Shown here piece after piece: positions 7,377 through 13,737 of a stretch of DNA of 16,579 nucleotides. The stretch is from JBHPHA01 sp042569905 (GTDB taxonomy: Bacteria > Patescibacteriota > Minisyncoccia > Moranbacterales > UBA9337), in NCBI GenBank assembly GCA_042569905.1, contig JBHPHA010000024.1:1-16579 (forward strand), given 5' to 3'. Below the pieces are notes generated by a model. It made no database searches, was not told the origin of the DNA, and was given only the letters and a program-made list of their open reading frames with translations. Every line of letters begins with the position of its first letter. The first letter of the stretch is position 1. The position numbers and the translations under genes were made by a program.

Positions 7377-7808
7377 ATGAGAATAATCACAGTCATTTGG
7401 TTGTTAATCAATTTTGGGCTAGGGATGAGTAGTGGCGAGAGCAACGAAAGTAATTTTTACTTTTTTCTAAGTATAGGATTTTTAGTCATATACGGCTGGT
7501 TTCTTCAGCGGGTTGTTCAAATAAGAAGATATTTTTCATTGAAGGAGAAGGCATTTTTGGGAGGATCATGGATTACCTTTTTTGAAATCGTAGTAGCTTG
7601 GATAGTTTTTGAATCAGGAGTGAGGTGTCAGGCGGGGGAGTATGGATATTATATAGCTCCTATGATTATAGTATTTTTGGTGTTATGGTCAAAGCCAATT
7701 ATACAGACTTATTTGAAAAAATTTCATGAAAAACCAGAAGTGTTTGTTACCAGTGGCAGAAGTGAAACGCAAATTTGTATTAATAACTGCTGGCATGATG
7801 TAGAATAG
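7377..7808 (+). CDS. Small four-helix membrane protein of unknown function
   Basis: I do not recognise this 143-aa protein. It has four hydrophobic segments at about 1-18, 27-47, 64-82 and 90-107. The loop after helix 2 is basic (RVVQIRRYFSLKEK), which places that loop in the cytosol. The tail (about 108-143) is polar and holds two cysteines (ICINNC). The short acidic loop after helix 1 (GESNESN) would be outside. Expression looks well defined: a consensus -35 promoter 64 bp upstream, AAGGAG seven bases before the ATG, and a strong terminator 16 bp after the stop. It is therefore a genuine single-gene unit. No enzymatic motif is visible. The first segment could be read as a signal peptide, but four helices with no cleavage site fit better. 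Confidence 0.75.
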   Translation: MRIITVIWLLINFGLGMSSGESNESNFYFFLSIGFLVIYGWFLQRVVQIRRYFSLKEKAFLGGSWITFFEIVVAWIVFESGVRCQAGEYGYYIAPMIIVFLVLWSKPIIQTYLKKFHEKPEVFVTSGRSETQICINNCWHDVE

Positions 7809-7823
7809 AAAAAGGAGCTTAAT

Positions 7824-7857
7824 CCACACCGTTTCAATAGATTCGGTGTGGTTTTTT
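7824..7857 (+). terminator. Intrinsic terminator after the membrane protein gene
   Basis: CCACACCG (7824-7831), a 12-nt loop, CGGTGTGG (7844-7851), then six T. The stem is a perfect 8 bp. Confidence 0.88.
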
Positions 7858-7906
7858 AGTACATGAGTTGCAATCTTAGGAATGAGATTCAAAATAGAGC
7901 TGTGTA

Positions 7907-7935
7907 TTGACAAAAAGGATGAAATATGCTAATAT
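7907..7935 (+). promoter_or_regulatory. Sigma-70 promoter with extended -10, upstream of the helicase
   Basis: TTGACA (7907-7912), 17 bp, TAATAT (7930-7935) preceded by TG one base upstream. The predicted start near 7942 gives a leader of about 265 nt before ATG 8208. Within 7942-8080 I see only an AT-rich stretch and a small palindrome, TTAGTTA-T-TAACTAA (8038-8052). Confidence 0.7.
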
Positions 7936-8081
7936 TATATATTAAATTTAATGATAGTTTTTGAGGGAAAAAGTGAATATTTTTCGATAATTGGAGAATT
8001 TTGGGTGTAATTTTTACTGATTATGCACAAGAATTCCTTAGTTATTAACTAACGGGGATGTTTTTTGACAAATACATAAAA

Positions 8082-8201
8082 AACGAGCAGTCCTTGCTCT
8101 CATGGTTAAATCCGAATACATAAGGATTTAGCAAGTGCCAGAAAAGGTGCGCGAATAAGCGAGGACTTCCGACATGGTGTCGGAATGCTTGTTCGTTAGG
8201 A
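8082..8201 (+). promoter_or_regulatory. Structured 5' leader RNA of the helicase gene (riboswitch-like)
   Basis: The last 120 nt before the helicase start can fold into a closed multi-branch shape. P1 pairs AACGAGCA (8082-8089) with TGCTTGTT (8186-8193), 8 bp with one G-U. P2 pairs GTCCT (8090-8094) with AGGAC (8162-8166). P3 is a perfect 7-bp hairpin, TCCGACA-TGG-TGTCGGA (8168-8184). Inside P2, TAAATCC (8107-8113) pairs with GGATTTA (8124-8130). GAGCA (8085-8089) can instead pair with TGCTC (8095-8099), excluding P1. The P1 3' strand ends four bases before AGGA (8198-8201), the likely ribosome site. It matches no riboswitch class I can recall; folding was done by eye. Confidence 0.5.
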
Positions 8202-8207
8202 TATGTT

Positions 8208-11200
8208 ATGAATAAAGATTTACCTATTTATCAATTTAAAAGCCAAATTGTCGAAGCTATTCAGAATCACTCAGTAGTGATCATTGAGGCGGAAACGGGA
8301 GCCGGAAAATCAACGCAAGTGCCTCAGTATCTTTTAGATACTGGGTATGAAGTGGTTGTGACTCAGCCTCGTCGGCTAGCAGCTAGAACTGTTTCTCAGC
8401 GAGTTGCTGAGGAATATGACTGTAAGGTGGGCGGTATCGTTGGGTATCGTACGGCAGCGGAACGAGTGGACTCAAAATCAACCAAATGCTTATTTTGTAC
8501 CGACGGACTTGCTTTAGTGCGAGAACTGATGGGACAAAACAAGGGAATCCTCGTTTTAGATGAAGTTCATGAGTGGAACGAGAATATGGAAGTATTAGTC
8601 GCGTGGACGAAGCTTCAGATTCAAAAAGGAGCTGATTTTAAATTAGTGGTCATGTCGGCCACTATGGAAGCAGAAAAATTGAGTATATTTTTTAATAACG
8701 CACCAATTATCTCTGTCCCTGGGAGACTGTTTCCCGTAGAGGAGCGTCAGCCTGGCGTTAGTTTGGAAAGTGATATTGCGGGCCTTGTTCGTGATGGACG
8801 CAATGTCTTGGTCTTTCAACCAGGTAAGGTTGAGATTGGGGAAGCTATTAAAGCTTTGATTGAGATGAATGTTCCTGCGGAAATTCTTCCGCTCCATGGG
8901 CAATTGAGTCCTGAGGATCAGGCTAAGTGCTTTCAGCACTACGGTCGTCCAAAGGTTGTTGTGTCGACCAATGTGGCGCAGACAAGCGTCACAATAGAGG
9001 ATGTTGACGCTGTCGTGGATAGTGGAATGGAACGTCGGATTGAGCTGTTTGGTGGAGTTGAGGGGCTGTATCTTAAGCCCATCTCATGGGCTGATGCAAA
9101 GCAGCGCAAAGGTCGTGCGGGTCGCACAAAGCCCGGGATATATATCGATCATTGTGGTGCGGCTAATCGTCCGGATTTTCCGGTTGCGGAAATCATGCGC
9201 AAAAGGTTGGATCAAACCTACCTTCGATTGATGATTGCTGGATTTGACATGGAAGGATTTGAGTTTTTTCATCAACCCAATAAGGATGATATAGTTGATG
9301 CGCACAAAACATTAGTTGCGCTTGGCTGTATGACTGAGAGTAAGAAGGTCACCGACATTGGTCGATTAGTAAATCGCTTGCCTGTTTCTGTGCAATATGC
9401 GCGGATATTAATAGAAGCCGATCGGCTGGGTGTCGTTGATGATGCTCTTACGGTCGCTGCTATTCTAGAACAAGGGGGAATTGTTGTTCCTCCTCCAAGT
9501 CGTAATAGGCCAGAGCGTCCAGACTGGCGCCGGATGGTTCCGAAAGAGCATGAGTCTGATGTGATGGGTCAGTTGGCTGTTTGGAAAATGGCTAGAACAA
9601 TGACCCCGGATGAAAGGTATCATAGCGGTATTGCTATGAAGCAATATTCGCGAGCAAAGGAGGTTCGTCAAAAGTTGGCGGATGCGGTGAAAAGATTTTT
9701 TCAGTTTGGATCCTCGGGAAAAAGGGAAGATATCCTGAAAGCAGCTTGTGCCGGAATGGTTAATCATCTCTATAAGGGCAATTACGGTTTTTATAAAAAC
9801 GGTGATGGTGTTTCTCGGCAGTTAGGGACTGCCTCATTAGTTCGGGGTAATGAGTGGTTGATAGCTATGCCATTTGACCTGCAGATTAAGACGAGGTTTG
9901 GATTAAAAACGCTAAATCTTATTCAATTGGCATCTAAAATTGATCCGATGTGGCTTATTGAGGTTGCTCCTCAACTTGTTGAAGTTGAGAGAGGACTTAT
10001 CCCTCATTTTGATACAGAAAAAGATTCGTGTGTATCAACTCAGAAGATTATCTTCAATGGCTCGAGTATAAAGGAAGAGACTGTTATTGCTACTGATCAT
10101 CCAAATGCCGAAGGAGTTTTTCTCGAGGCGCTTACTACTGGTCAGATAGAAGAAACATATCCGATAATGGTTAAAAATCAGGAGATTCGAAATGAGTATG
10201 AGCGTCTTTGGATTCGTTCTGGTGGTCACAGCGCAGTTGTGGTGCTGACCAAGCAGGACGAGAGAGATGCTTATTATCAAGAGCTTTCAGGAAAAGGCAT
10301 CGTATCTAAGGCGAGCTTTGTTCAGGCGGTTCAAGATGGAAAAGTTAATCTTCAAAATTTGTTTCTCAATCCTCCGTCGAAAGAGGATAGGGATCGAATT
10401 GAGAGAGAAAATCCTGAGACTATTGAAATTGATGATCAGATATTGATCGTTGATTACCAGTCTATTTACCGTCGTGAGAATTTCAGCGCGGTAGTTGAAG
10501 TTACTAAGGAGCTTGTTTGTTCAACGGGAATGGATAAAGTGATTCTTCCATCTGGAAGATTAATAGAACTTCAATGCGAAGGCTATGTTTCAGGTAGTTT
10601 TTCTGAATTACGTGAAAAGATTGAGCCTGTAGCGGTGGAGATTCTTCCTGATGTAGATCTAGAGGAGAAAAATCGCGTACAAGAAGCGCTCAATGACGCG
10701 ACTCAATTACTGGGGGAGTCTGTTAAGGAGAGTTCAATTTATTATGGTATCATTTGTGATAAGGTCGGGATTGTGTGTGGCAGAGTAGATCGTGCACAAG
10801 ATTCTATTGATCGCGGATATTATAAGGACGCGCAGAGAGCAATAAATGTAATCGAAGAAGAGAATAAAGGAATTCGCATCACTATTGCTCAGGAAAAAGT
10901 AGCACATGGCGAGGTTAATGAAATTCGCCGGCAAATCGAGCGTGATCTTGTTGATGTTCGTGAAAGAGTGGGGAAATTTGAAGAAGCTTCTGCCGAAGAT
11001 AAAGGTGAGGCAATCAATTTCCTAATCAGGATAGTAAGATGTCTAGAGCTTGGTCGCTACCAAGATGCGCTCAGAGCCCTTAAAGAGGCTCGTGCGTTCG
11101 TTTCTCGTCTCCGCGTTAATATTGCGGAGGCAAAGAAAAAAGAAGAAGCGAGACGGAAGAAAAGAAGCTCTACAAAAGCTGCGCCATCTGAAATGGGCGT

Positions 11201-11237
11201 GCTAGCTGCAGCCTTCAATTCTAATCGAATAAGATGA
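8208..11237 (+). CDS. DEAH-box RNA helicase, HrpA/HrpB type, with helical-repeat C-terminus
   Basis: ATP-dependent helicase of superfamily 2, expected to act on RNA in the cytosol. Motif I is GAGKST (31-36), Ia contains TQPRR (52-56), motif II is DEVH (118-121), III is SAT (150-152), and V lies in STNVAQTSVTIEDVDAVVDSG. Motif VI is QRKGRAGR (299-306). A winged-helix and HA2-like region follows. The 1009-aa length lies between HrpB and HrpA of Enterobacteria. Residues beyond about 600 diverge from what I know. The last 190 residues are charged helices with an internal repeat: GYYKDAQRA (870 on) and GRYQDALRA (949 on) align for about 28 residues, 79 apart. The tail is strongly basic (KKKEEARRKKR). 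Codon use differs from neighbours, with many CGT/CGC arginines, GCG, and the only clear TGA stop in the window; for example 34 of 60 bases are G/C at 9061-9120 versus 22 of 60 at 5041-5100. This suggests lateral acquisition. A structured leader precedes it and a terminator follows. Confidence 0.92.
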   Translation: MNKDLPIYQFKSQIVEAIQNHSVVIIEAETGAGKSTQVPQYLLDTGYEVVVTQPRRLAARTVSQRVAEEYDCKVGGIVGYRTAAERVDSKSTKCLFCTDGLALVRELMGQNKGILVLDEVHEWNENMEVLVAWTKLQIQKGADFKLVVMSATMEAEKLSIFFNNAPIISVPGRLFPVEERQPGVSLESDIAGLVRDGRNVLVFQPGKVEIGEAIKALIEMNVPAEILPLHGQLSPEDQAKCFQHYGRPKVVVSTNVAQTSVTIEDVDAVVDSGMERRIELFGGVEGLYLKPISWADAKQRKGRAGRTKPGIYIDHCGAANRPDFPVAEIMRKRLDQTYLRLMIAGFDMEGFEFFHQPNKDDIVDAHKTLVALGCMTESKKVTDIGRLVNRLPVSVQYARILIEADRLGVVDDALTVAAILEQGGIVVPPPSRNRPERPDWRRMVPKEHESDVMGQLAVWKMARTMTPDERYHSGIAMKQYSRAKEVRQKLADAVKRFFQFGSSGKREDILKAACAGMVNHLYKGNYGFYKNGDGVSRQLGTASLVRGNEWLIAMPFDLQIKTRFGLKTLNLIQLASKIDPMWLIEVAPQLVEVERGLIPHFDTEKDSCVSTQKIIFNGSSIKEETVIATDHPNAEGVFLEALTTGQIEETYPIMVKNQEIRNEYERLWIRSGGHSAVVVLTKQDERDAYYQELSGKGIVSKASFVQAVQDGKVNLQNLFLNPPSKEDRDRIERENPETIEIDDQILIVDYQSIYRRENFSAVVEVTKELVCSTGMDKVILPSGRLIELQCEGYVSGSFSELREKIEPVAVEILPDVDLEEKNRVQEALNDATQLLGESVKESSIYYGIICDKVGIVCGRVDRAQDSIDRGYYKDAQRAINVIEEENKGIRITIAQEKVAHGEVNEIRRQIERDLVDVRERVGKFEEASAEDKGEAINFLIRIVRCLELGRYQDALRALKEARAFVSRLRVNIAEAKKKEEARRKKRSSTKAAPSEMGVLAAAFNSNRIR

Positions 11238-11332
11238 ATTTTACCAGTGTAAAGTAAATGAAAAGCACTGAATAAAAATAAATTTTCATTGCGGTAGTAA
11301 TAGTGCCGCTCTAAATAGAAAAAGACTATAGG

Positions 11333-11365
11333 CCTATATCGGGTAATCTGATATAGGTCTTTTTT
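11333..11365 (+). terminator. Intrinsic terminator after the helicase gene
   Basis: CCTATATC (11333-11340), a 9-nt loop, GATATAGG (11350-11357), then TCTTTTTT. An upstream AAAAAGAC could extend the stem past a 6-nt bulge. Confidence 0.8.
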
Positions 11366-11396
11366 ATTTAAAGATAGGTATAATTTAGTGTTGCTA

Positions 11397-11425
11397 TTGA
11401 CAAAATAAATATAATATGCTATACT
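11397..11425 (+). promoter_or_regulatory. Sigma-70 promoter with extended -10, upstream of the 138-aa protein
   Basis: TTGACA (11397-11402), 17 bp, TATACT (11420-11425), with TG one base before the -10. It shares ATATGCTA around the -10 with the helicase promoter at 7907. Confidence 0.72.
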
Positions 11426-11431
11426 GGACTA

Positions 11432-11858
11432 TCAAGTTAAGAAAGCGCATAAATTGAATTTTAGAATTTGATGATTGAAAACTAAATAAAATGGGAAGAA
11501 GAATTGTGAATAAGACTTTAAAGACGGGAATTGACTCAAGGCAAGTATATGAATAGATTGGCTGGATGACTTAATTTCAAGAAAAATCTAATTCACAATC
11601 CTCTTTCTCAGTAATAAAGAATAGAAACTTATTTAAAACAACAAAGCTCAAAGCCCAGGAAATCTAATAAATTTCCTGAGTACTACAATAGAAACACTAA
11701 AATAGTTTTGGTTTTTCTTAGTAGGAAAGTTCGTTTAAATTGTATTGAAAAATAAAATAACCATTTTTTGTGACCTCCTTTTATGATTTGTGCCCGGTGA
11801 TTCGCTCTCGAGTGATGAATGGAACGGGATTTATAAAAATCATCAAAAGAGGGTTGTT
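11432..11858 (+). other. Long untranslated leader or small-RNA region
   Basis: About 427 nt separate the predicted transcript start from ATG 11859, and I find no convincing gene in it. It holds a long-range inverted repeat, ATTGTGAATAAGA (11503-11515) with TCTAATTCACAAT (11587-11599), 12 of 13 paired. It also holds a hairpin CAGGAAAT (11656-11663) with ATTTCCTG (11671-11678), and ACCTCCTTTT (11773-11782), which matches the 3' end of 16S rRNA (anti-SD). The latter can pair with AAAAGAGG (11845-11852) at the next gene's ribosome site. A 21-codon frame (11491-11556) lacks support. Confidence 0.4.
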
Positions 11859-12275
11859 ATGACTTACAGAATCGCAGCAGAAGGAAATTTCAAAGGTCAC
11901 AAGAAAAACAATATTCAGGCCACGATTAACTTGGGTCTGAAACAGGGTTATGATGGTTTTGATCAGGAGAAGCAAGTAGTTCTGGCTTTTTTGACAGGAC
12001 TGTATGTTTCCGCGGAGATTGCTCAGTTACCGTTTGTTGTTCGGGATACGGTAATTGCGTACGCATATCCTAAGGGTGATGAGTGGGTGTCTTGTCATGA
12101 GCCGGCCTTGGAGCTGGTTTCCGATAAATCACCTCTCTATGCTCACCATCTGTCGGAGGATGAGTGGAAACAACTTGTTGAGCAGTATGCTCACAGGCTT
12201 GGTAATCGGTTTGAGCAATTTCGCGTGTATGTAACTTATGCGCAGGTTGAAACCAAGATTTTTCAACGCAGTTAA
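11859..12275 (+). CDS. Hypothetical 138-aa protein
   Basis: I do not recognise this protein. ATG 11859 is preferred because AGAGGG lies upstream at suitable distance (11848-11853). The frame is open from GTG 11790, but the added residues look non-coding. The sequence MTYRIAAEGNFKG begins a soluble protein of mixed composition with no hydrophobic span. The middle (LAFLTGLYVSAEIAQLPFVVRDTVIAYAYP) suggests a helix and beta strands, and the acidic segment LSEDEWKQLVEQYAHRLGNRFEQF is probably a helix. A single cysteine (SCHEP) is present. G+C is higher than in the flanking PBP and groEL genes (32 of 60 at 12061-12120), similar to the helicase gene. A promoter 430 nt upstream and a possible anti-SD in the leader hint at translational control. 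No plus-strand terminator follows immediately; the transcript might run to 12640. Confidence 0.6.
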   Translation: MTYRIAAEGNFKGHKKNNIQATINLGLKQGYDGFDQEKQVVLAFLTGLYVSAEIAQLPFVVRDTVIAYAYPKGDEWVSCHEPALELVSDKSPLYAHHLSEDEWKQLVEQYAHRLGNRFEQFRVYVTYAQVETKIFQRS

Positions 12276-12299
12276 AAAAAAGCACTCCGTATAAGTGCT
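12274..12299 (-). terminator. Terminator-like hairpin reading on the minus strand
   Basis: AGCACT (12281-12286), loop CCGTATA, AGTGCT (12294-12299). On the minus strand the stem is followed by eight T (plus A-run 12273-12280). No minus-strand gene is seen to need it; it may stop antisense transcripts. Confidence 0.4.
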
Positions 12300-12315
12300 A
12301 AAAATTCTGGTTCAT

Positions 12316-12344
12316 TTGATACGGCAGATGAATCCTTTTATTTT
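12316..12344 (+). promoter_or_regulatory. Sigma-70-like promoter of the hairpin-rich small transcript
   Basis: TTGATA (12316-12321), 17 bp, TATTTT (12339-12344). With the terminator at 12596-12638 this defines a transcript of about 290 nt. Confidence 0.5.
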
Positions 12345-12408
12345 GTAACTAAATTAGTTTTGGTTATTGATAAAGGGCTTTTATGAAAAGAAGAAAAAGG
12401 GGAATGTA

Positions 12409-12615
12409 ATGAGTATTTCTAAACGGTTTGGTGAAGATATCTGTCCAATTTGCTCTTACTCAAGAGCGGGTAGACAGTTCGGTTTCATGGAACCCCCCCC
12501 GATGCGCACGAGTGCGTTGAGGGAAACAAATTTCCCCAAAGAAAAGCACCACCCAAAAAGGCGTGGTGGAAGATTTTCTAGGGGATGGATTAAAAAGCGG
12601 TGTCGCATGCAGTAA
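12409..12615 (+). CDS. Possible small basic protein (68 aa), doubtful
   Basis: The ATG at 12409 follows AAGGGG at a good distance. The product would start MSISKRFGEDICPICSY, with a CPIC pair that could bind metal, and then become strongly basic (RRGGRFSRGWIKKRC). No family is recognised. Three facts weigh against or complicate coding. Four successive hairpins occupy 12504-12630. The stop codon lies in the loop of the terminator stem. A run of eight C (12493-12500) sits in the middle, where slippage or a sequencing error would change the frame. An overlapping 8-codon frame from 12383 ends at TAATG, touching this start, which could be translational coupling or chance. It may be an RNA gene instead. 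Confidence 0.35.
   Translation: MSISKRFGEDICPICSYSRAGRQFGFMEPPPMRTSALRETNFPKEKHHPKRRGGRFSRGWIKKRCRMQ
12504..12568 (+). other. Cluster of three RNA hairpins upstream of the terminator
   Basis: First: GCGCA (12504-12508), loop CGAG, TGCGT (12513-12517). Second: GGGAAA-CAAA-TTTCCC (12521-12536). Third: CACCACCC (12547-12554), loop AAAAA, paired with GGCGTGGTG (12560-12568) with one bulged C. The fourth is the terminator at 12596. Such density within one short transcript suggests a structured RNA. Confidence 0.45.
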
Positions 12616-12638
12616 TTGCGCGACACCGCTATTTTTTT
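12596..12638. terminator. Bidirectional intrinsic terminator
   Basis: AGCGGTGTCGC (12596-12606) and GCGACACCGCT (12620-12630) form a perfect 11-bp stem with a 13-nt loop. Seven T follow on the plus strand (12632-12638). Five A precede (12592-12596), giving a T-run on the minus strand. It serves the small plus-strand transcript and the minus-strand AlkD-like gene. Confidence 0.88.
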
Positions 12639-12647
12639 GTCTAAGCT

Positions 12648-13358
12648 TTATTTCCCCATAGCTTCCTTTTTAAGCTTTAGGGGCATTTTTTCAATAGCGT
12701 AGCGGAGTGCCGTTCGGGGCATTTCGTTTTTTCTTTTTATTACAAAGTCGAAAACCTCTTGTTCATAGTGATTCGCAGCTTCTTTGAGTGCCCATCCGTA
12801 GCCTTTTTGAACCATATCTTCTGAGTCAGTCAAGAGTTGGTCTGAAACCCAGAAAATTTGAGGTAAGTAGCGTTCTTCTCTTCGAATGGCATAAATCAAG
12901 ATAACAGCAGATATTCTCCTCATCCAGAGATTTTTTGAACGAGTCCATTTTTTTGTTTTTGGGAGTAGTTCAGGATACTTAAGAATAAGCTTTCCAAAGA
13001 TGCGAGTGCAGAAATCGTCACATTTTGACCAGTTATTCACATATTTACGAGACCAGTTTTCAAATACATCAAAATCGCTTTTAACAAGGTCTTTTTCTAA
13101 TTTGTCAGCCCACTGAAAAGCAATCGTGGATTCTTCGTTGTAGTCTGAAGACAGAAGCTCTTCGCAAATAGAAAAAATTTCTTTCTTACTAAGGTTTTTA
13201 ATCTCTTGCCAATGATTGTTGGCAATTTTTCTTACAATAGGTGTTTTGGTGCCATAATTTTTAATAGATTCTTTGTAGAATTTATGCGCACTTTCCCTGT
13301 CTTTCTGTGTTGCGTTTTCTTTTAATTCTTTTCTAATGTCTTGAAATATTGTTCTCAT
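12648..13358 (-). CDS. AlkD-like DNA alkylation repair glycosylase
   Basis: This family removes alkylated bases such as 3- and 7-methylpurines from DNA with a HEAT-like superhelix. The 236-aa length is normal. Diagnostic stretches are present: YGTKTPIVRKIA (35-46), NWSKCDDFC (109-117), LWMRRISAV (144-152), MVQKGYGWALKEA (182-194) and a PRTALRYAIEKMP tail. W110, D114, R147/R148 and W189 fall at the places of the AlkD catalytic-pocket residues (Trp109, Asp113, Arg148, Trp187 in the Bacillus enzyme, from memory). It is therefore probably active. No SD precedes the ATG. No convincing separate promoter is seen, only a weak TATTAT about 40 bases upstream, so it may be transcribed from the tRNA-Ala promoter 264 bp upstream. 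It ends at the bidirectional terminator. Other HEAT-repeat proteins are unlikely given the motif match. Confidence 0.9.
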   Translation of the reverse strand: MRTIFQDIRKELKENATQKDRESAHKFYKESIKNYGTKTPIVRKIANNHWQEIKNLSKKEIFSICEELLSSDYNEESTIAFQWADKLEKDLVKSDFDVFENWSRKYVNNWSKCDDFCTRIFGKLILKYPELLPKTKKWTRSKNLWMRRISAVILIYAIRREERYLPQIFWVSDQLLTDSEDMVQKGYGWALKEAANHYEQEVFDFVIKRKNEMPRTALRYAIEKMPLKLKKEAMGK

Positions 13359-13406
13359 AGTTTAGTGGAAATGACAGTTATGGAAATGAAATTAAAGATA
13401 ATAGTA

Positions 13407-13502
13407 GGTATGGATTCCCTCCTATGCGGACGACAGGCCGAATAAGTTAGTTACTTTAGGCTTATACCTCGTCTGAGGAATTATGCTTTCCAGAATGACA
13501 GA
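13407..13502. repeat. Degenerate palindromic dispersed-repeat-like element
   Basis: The stretch begins GGTATGGATTCCC and ends CCAGAATGACAGAG. This resembles the widespread intergenic palindrome of the form GGATTCCCGCC...GGCGGGAATGAC. Internal pairs include GACGA (13429-13433) with TCGTC (13469-13473), ATAAG (13442-13446) with CTTAT (13461-13465), and CCTC-GTCT-GAGG (13467-13478). It fills the gap between the tRNA and the AlkD-like gene. Whether it recurs in this genome cannot be seen here. Confidence 0.4.
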
Positions 13503-13513
13503 GGAGATCTTCG

Positions 13514-13586
13514 TGGACCATGCCGGACTCGAACCGGCCACCTCATCCATGCCATGGATGCACTCTACCAGATGAGCTAATGGCCC
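13514..13586 (-). tRNA. tRNA-Ala (anticodon GGC)
   Basis: The minus strand folds into a complete 73-nt cloverleaf. Acceptor GGGCCAT pairs with ATGGTCC and contains the G3-U70 pair that marks alanine tRNAs. The D stem is GCTC/GAGT. The anticodon stem CATCC/GGATG encloses loop ATGGCAT, giving anticodon GGC, which reads GCC and GCU codons. The T arm is GCCGG-TTCGAGT-CCGGC. Discriminator base A73 is followed by CGA, so CCA is not encoded and must be added by the nucleotidyltransferase. A promoter lies 36 bp upstream. No terminator follows before the AlkD-like gene. Confidence 0.97.
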
Positions 13587-13621
13587 TAGTGTTTATTTTG
13601 CATACTCTTTTTCACGTATTT

Positions 13622-13650
13622 AATATAATCCTTTGAATTGAAGTAGTCAA
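13622..13650 (-). promoter_or_regulatory. Sigma-70 promoter for tRNA-Ala
   Basis: On the minus strand, TTGACT (plus 13645-13650), 17 bp, TATATT (plus 13622-13627). The predicted start is about 30 nt before the mature tRNA. Confidence 0.75.
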
Positions 13651-13708
13651 TGATAGATTGAATTATCAAAGAGTCGTGAATATTTAAAAATTTAACGATT
13701 TAAGCGGT

Positions 13709-13737
13709 TTGACTAAAAAAATGAAATTTAATAGTAT
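13709..13737 (+). promoter_or_regulatory. Sigma-70 promoter for groEL
   Basis: TTGACT (13709-13714), 17 bp, TAGTAT (13732-13737). This predicts a leader of about 100 nt to ATG 13846. No consensus CIRCE (TTAGCACTC-N9-GAGTGCTAA) is present. Confidence 0.6.

Noticed and set aside
8065..8070. A perfect TTGACA close to the helicase leader, as a second promoter
   Set aside because: No -10-like hexamer occurs at 16-18 bp; the position holds the GC-containing P1/P2 strands instead.
8643..10934. Several 60-100 codon frames overlapping the helicase gene on both strands
   Set aside because: Shadows of a long, motif-complete coding sequence; none has an SD or recognisable product.
11235..11237. Possible TGA recoding to glycine (Gracilibacteria/Absconditabacteria code)
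   Set aside because: No other gene contains in-frame TGA, and reading through the helicase TGA adds only five residues before TAA; a terminator follows.
11491..11556. 21-codon frame after the promoter at 11397
   Set aside because: No clear SD, and it lies across one arm of the inverted repeat at 11503-11515.
11790..11858. GTG start at 11790 for the 138-aa protein
   Set aside because: No ribosome site there; AGAGGG precedes ATG 11859 at normal distance.
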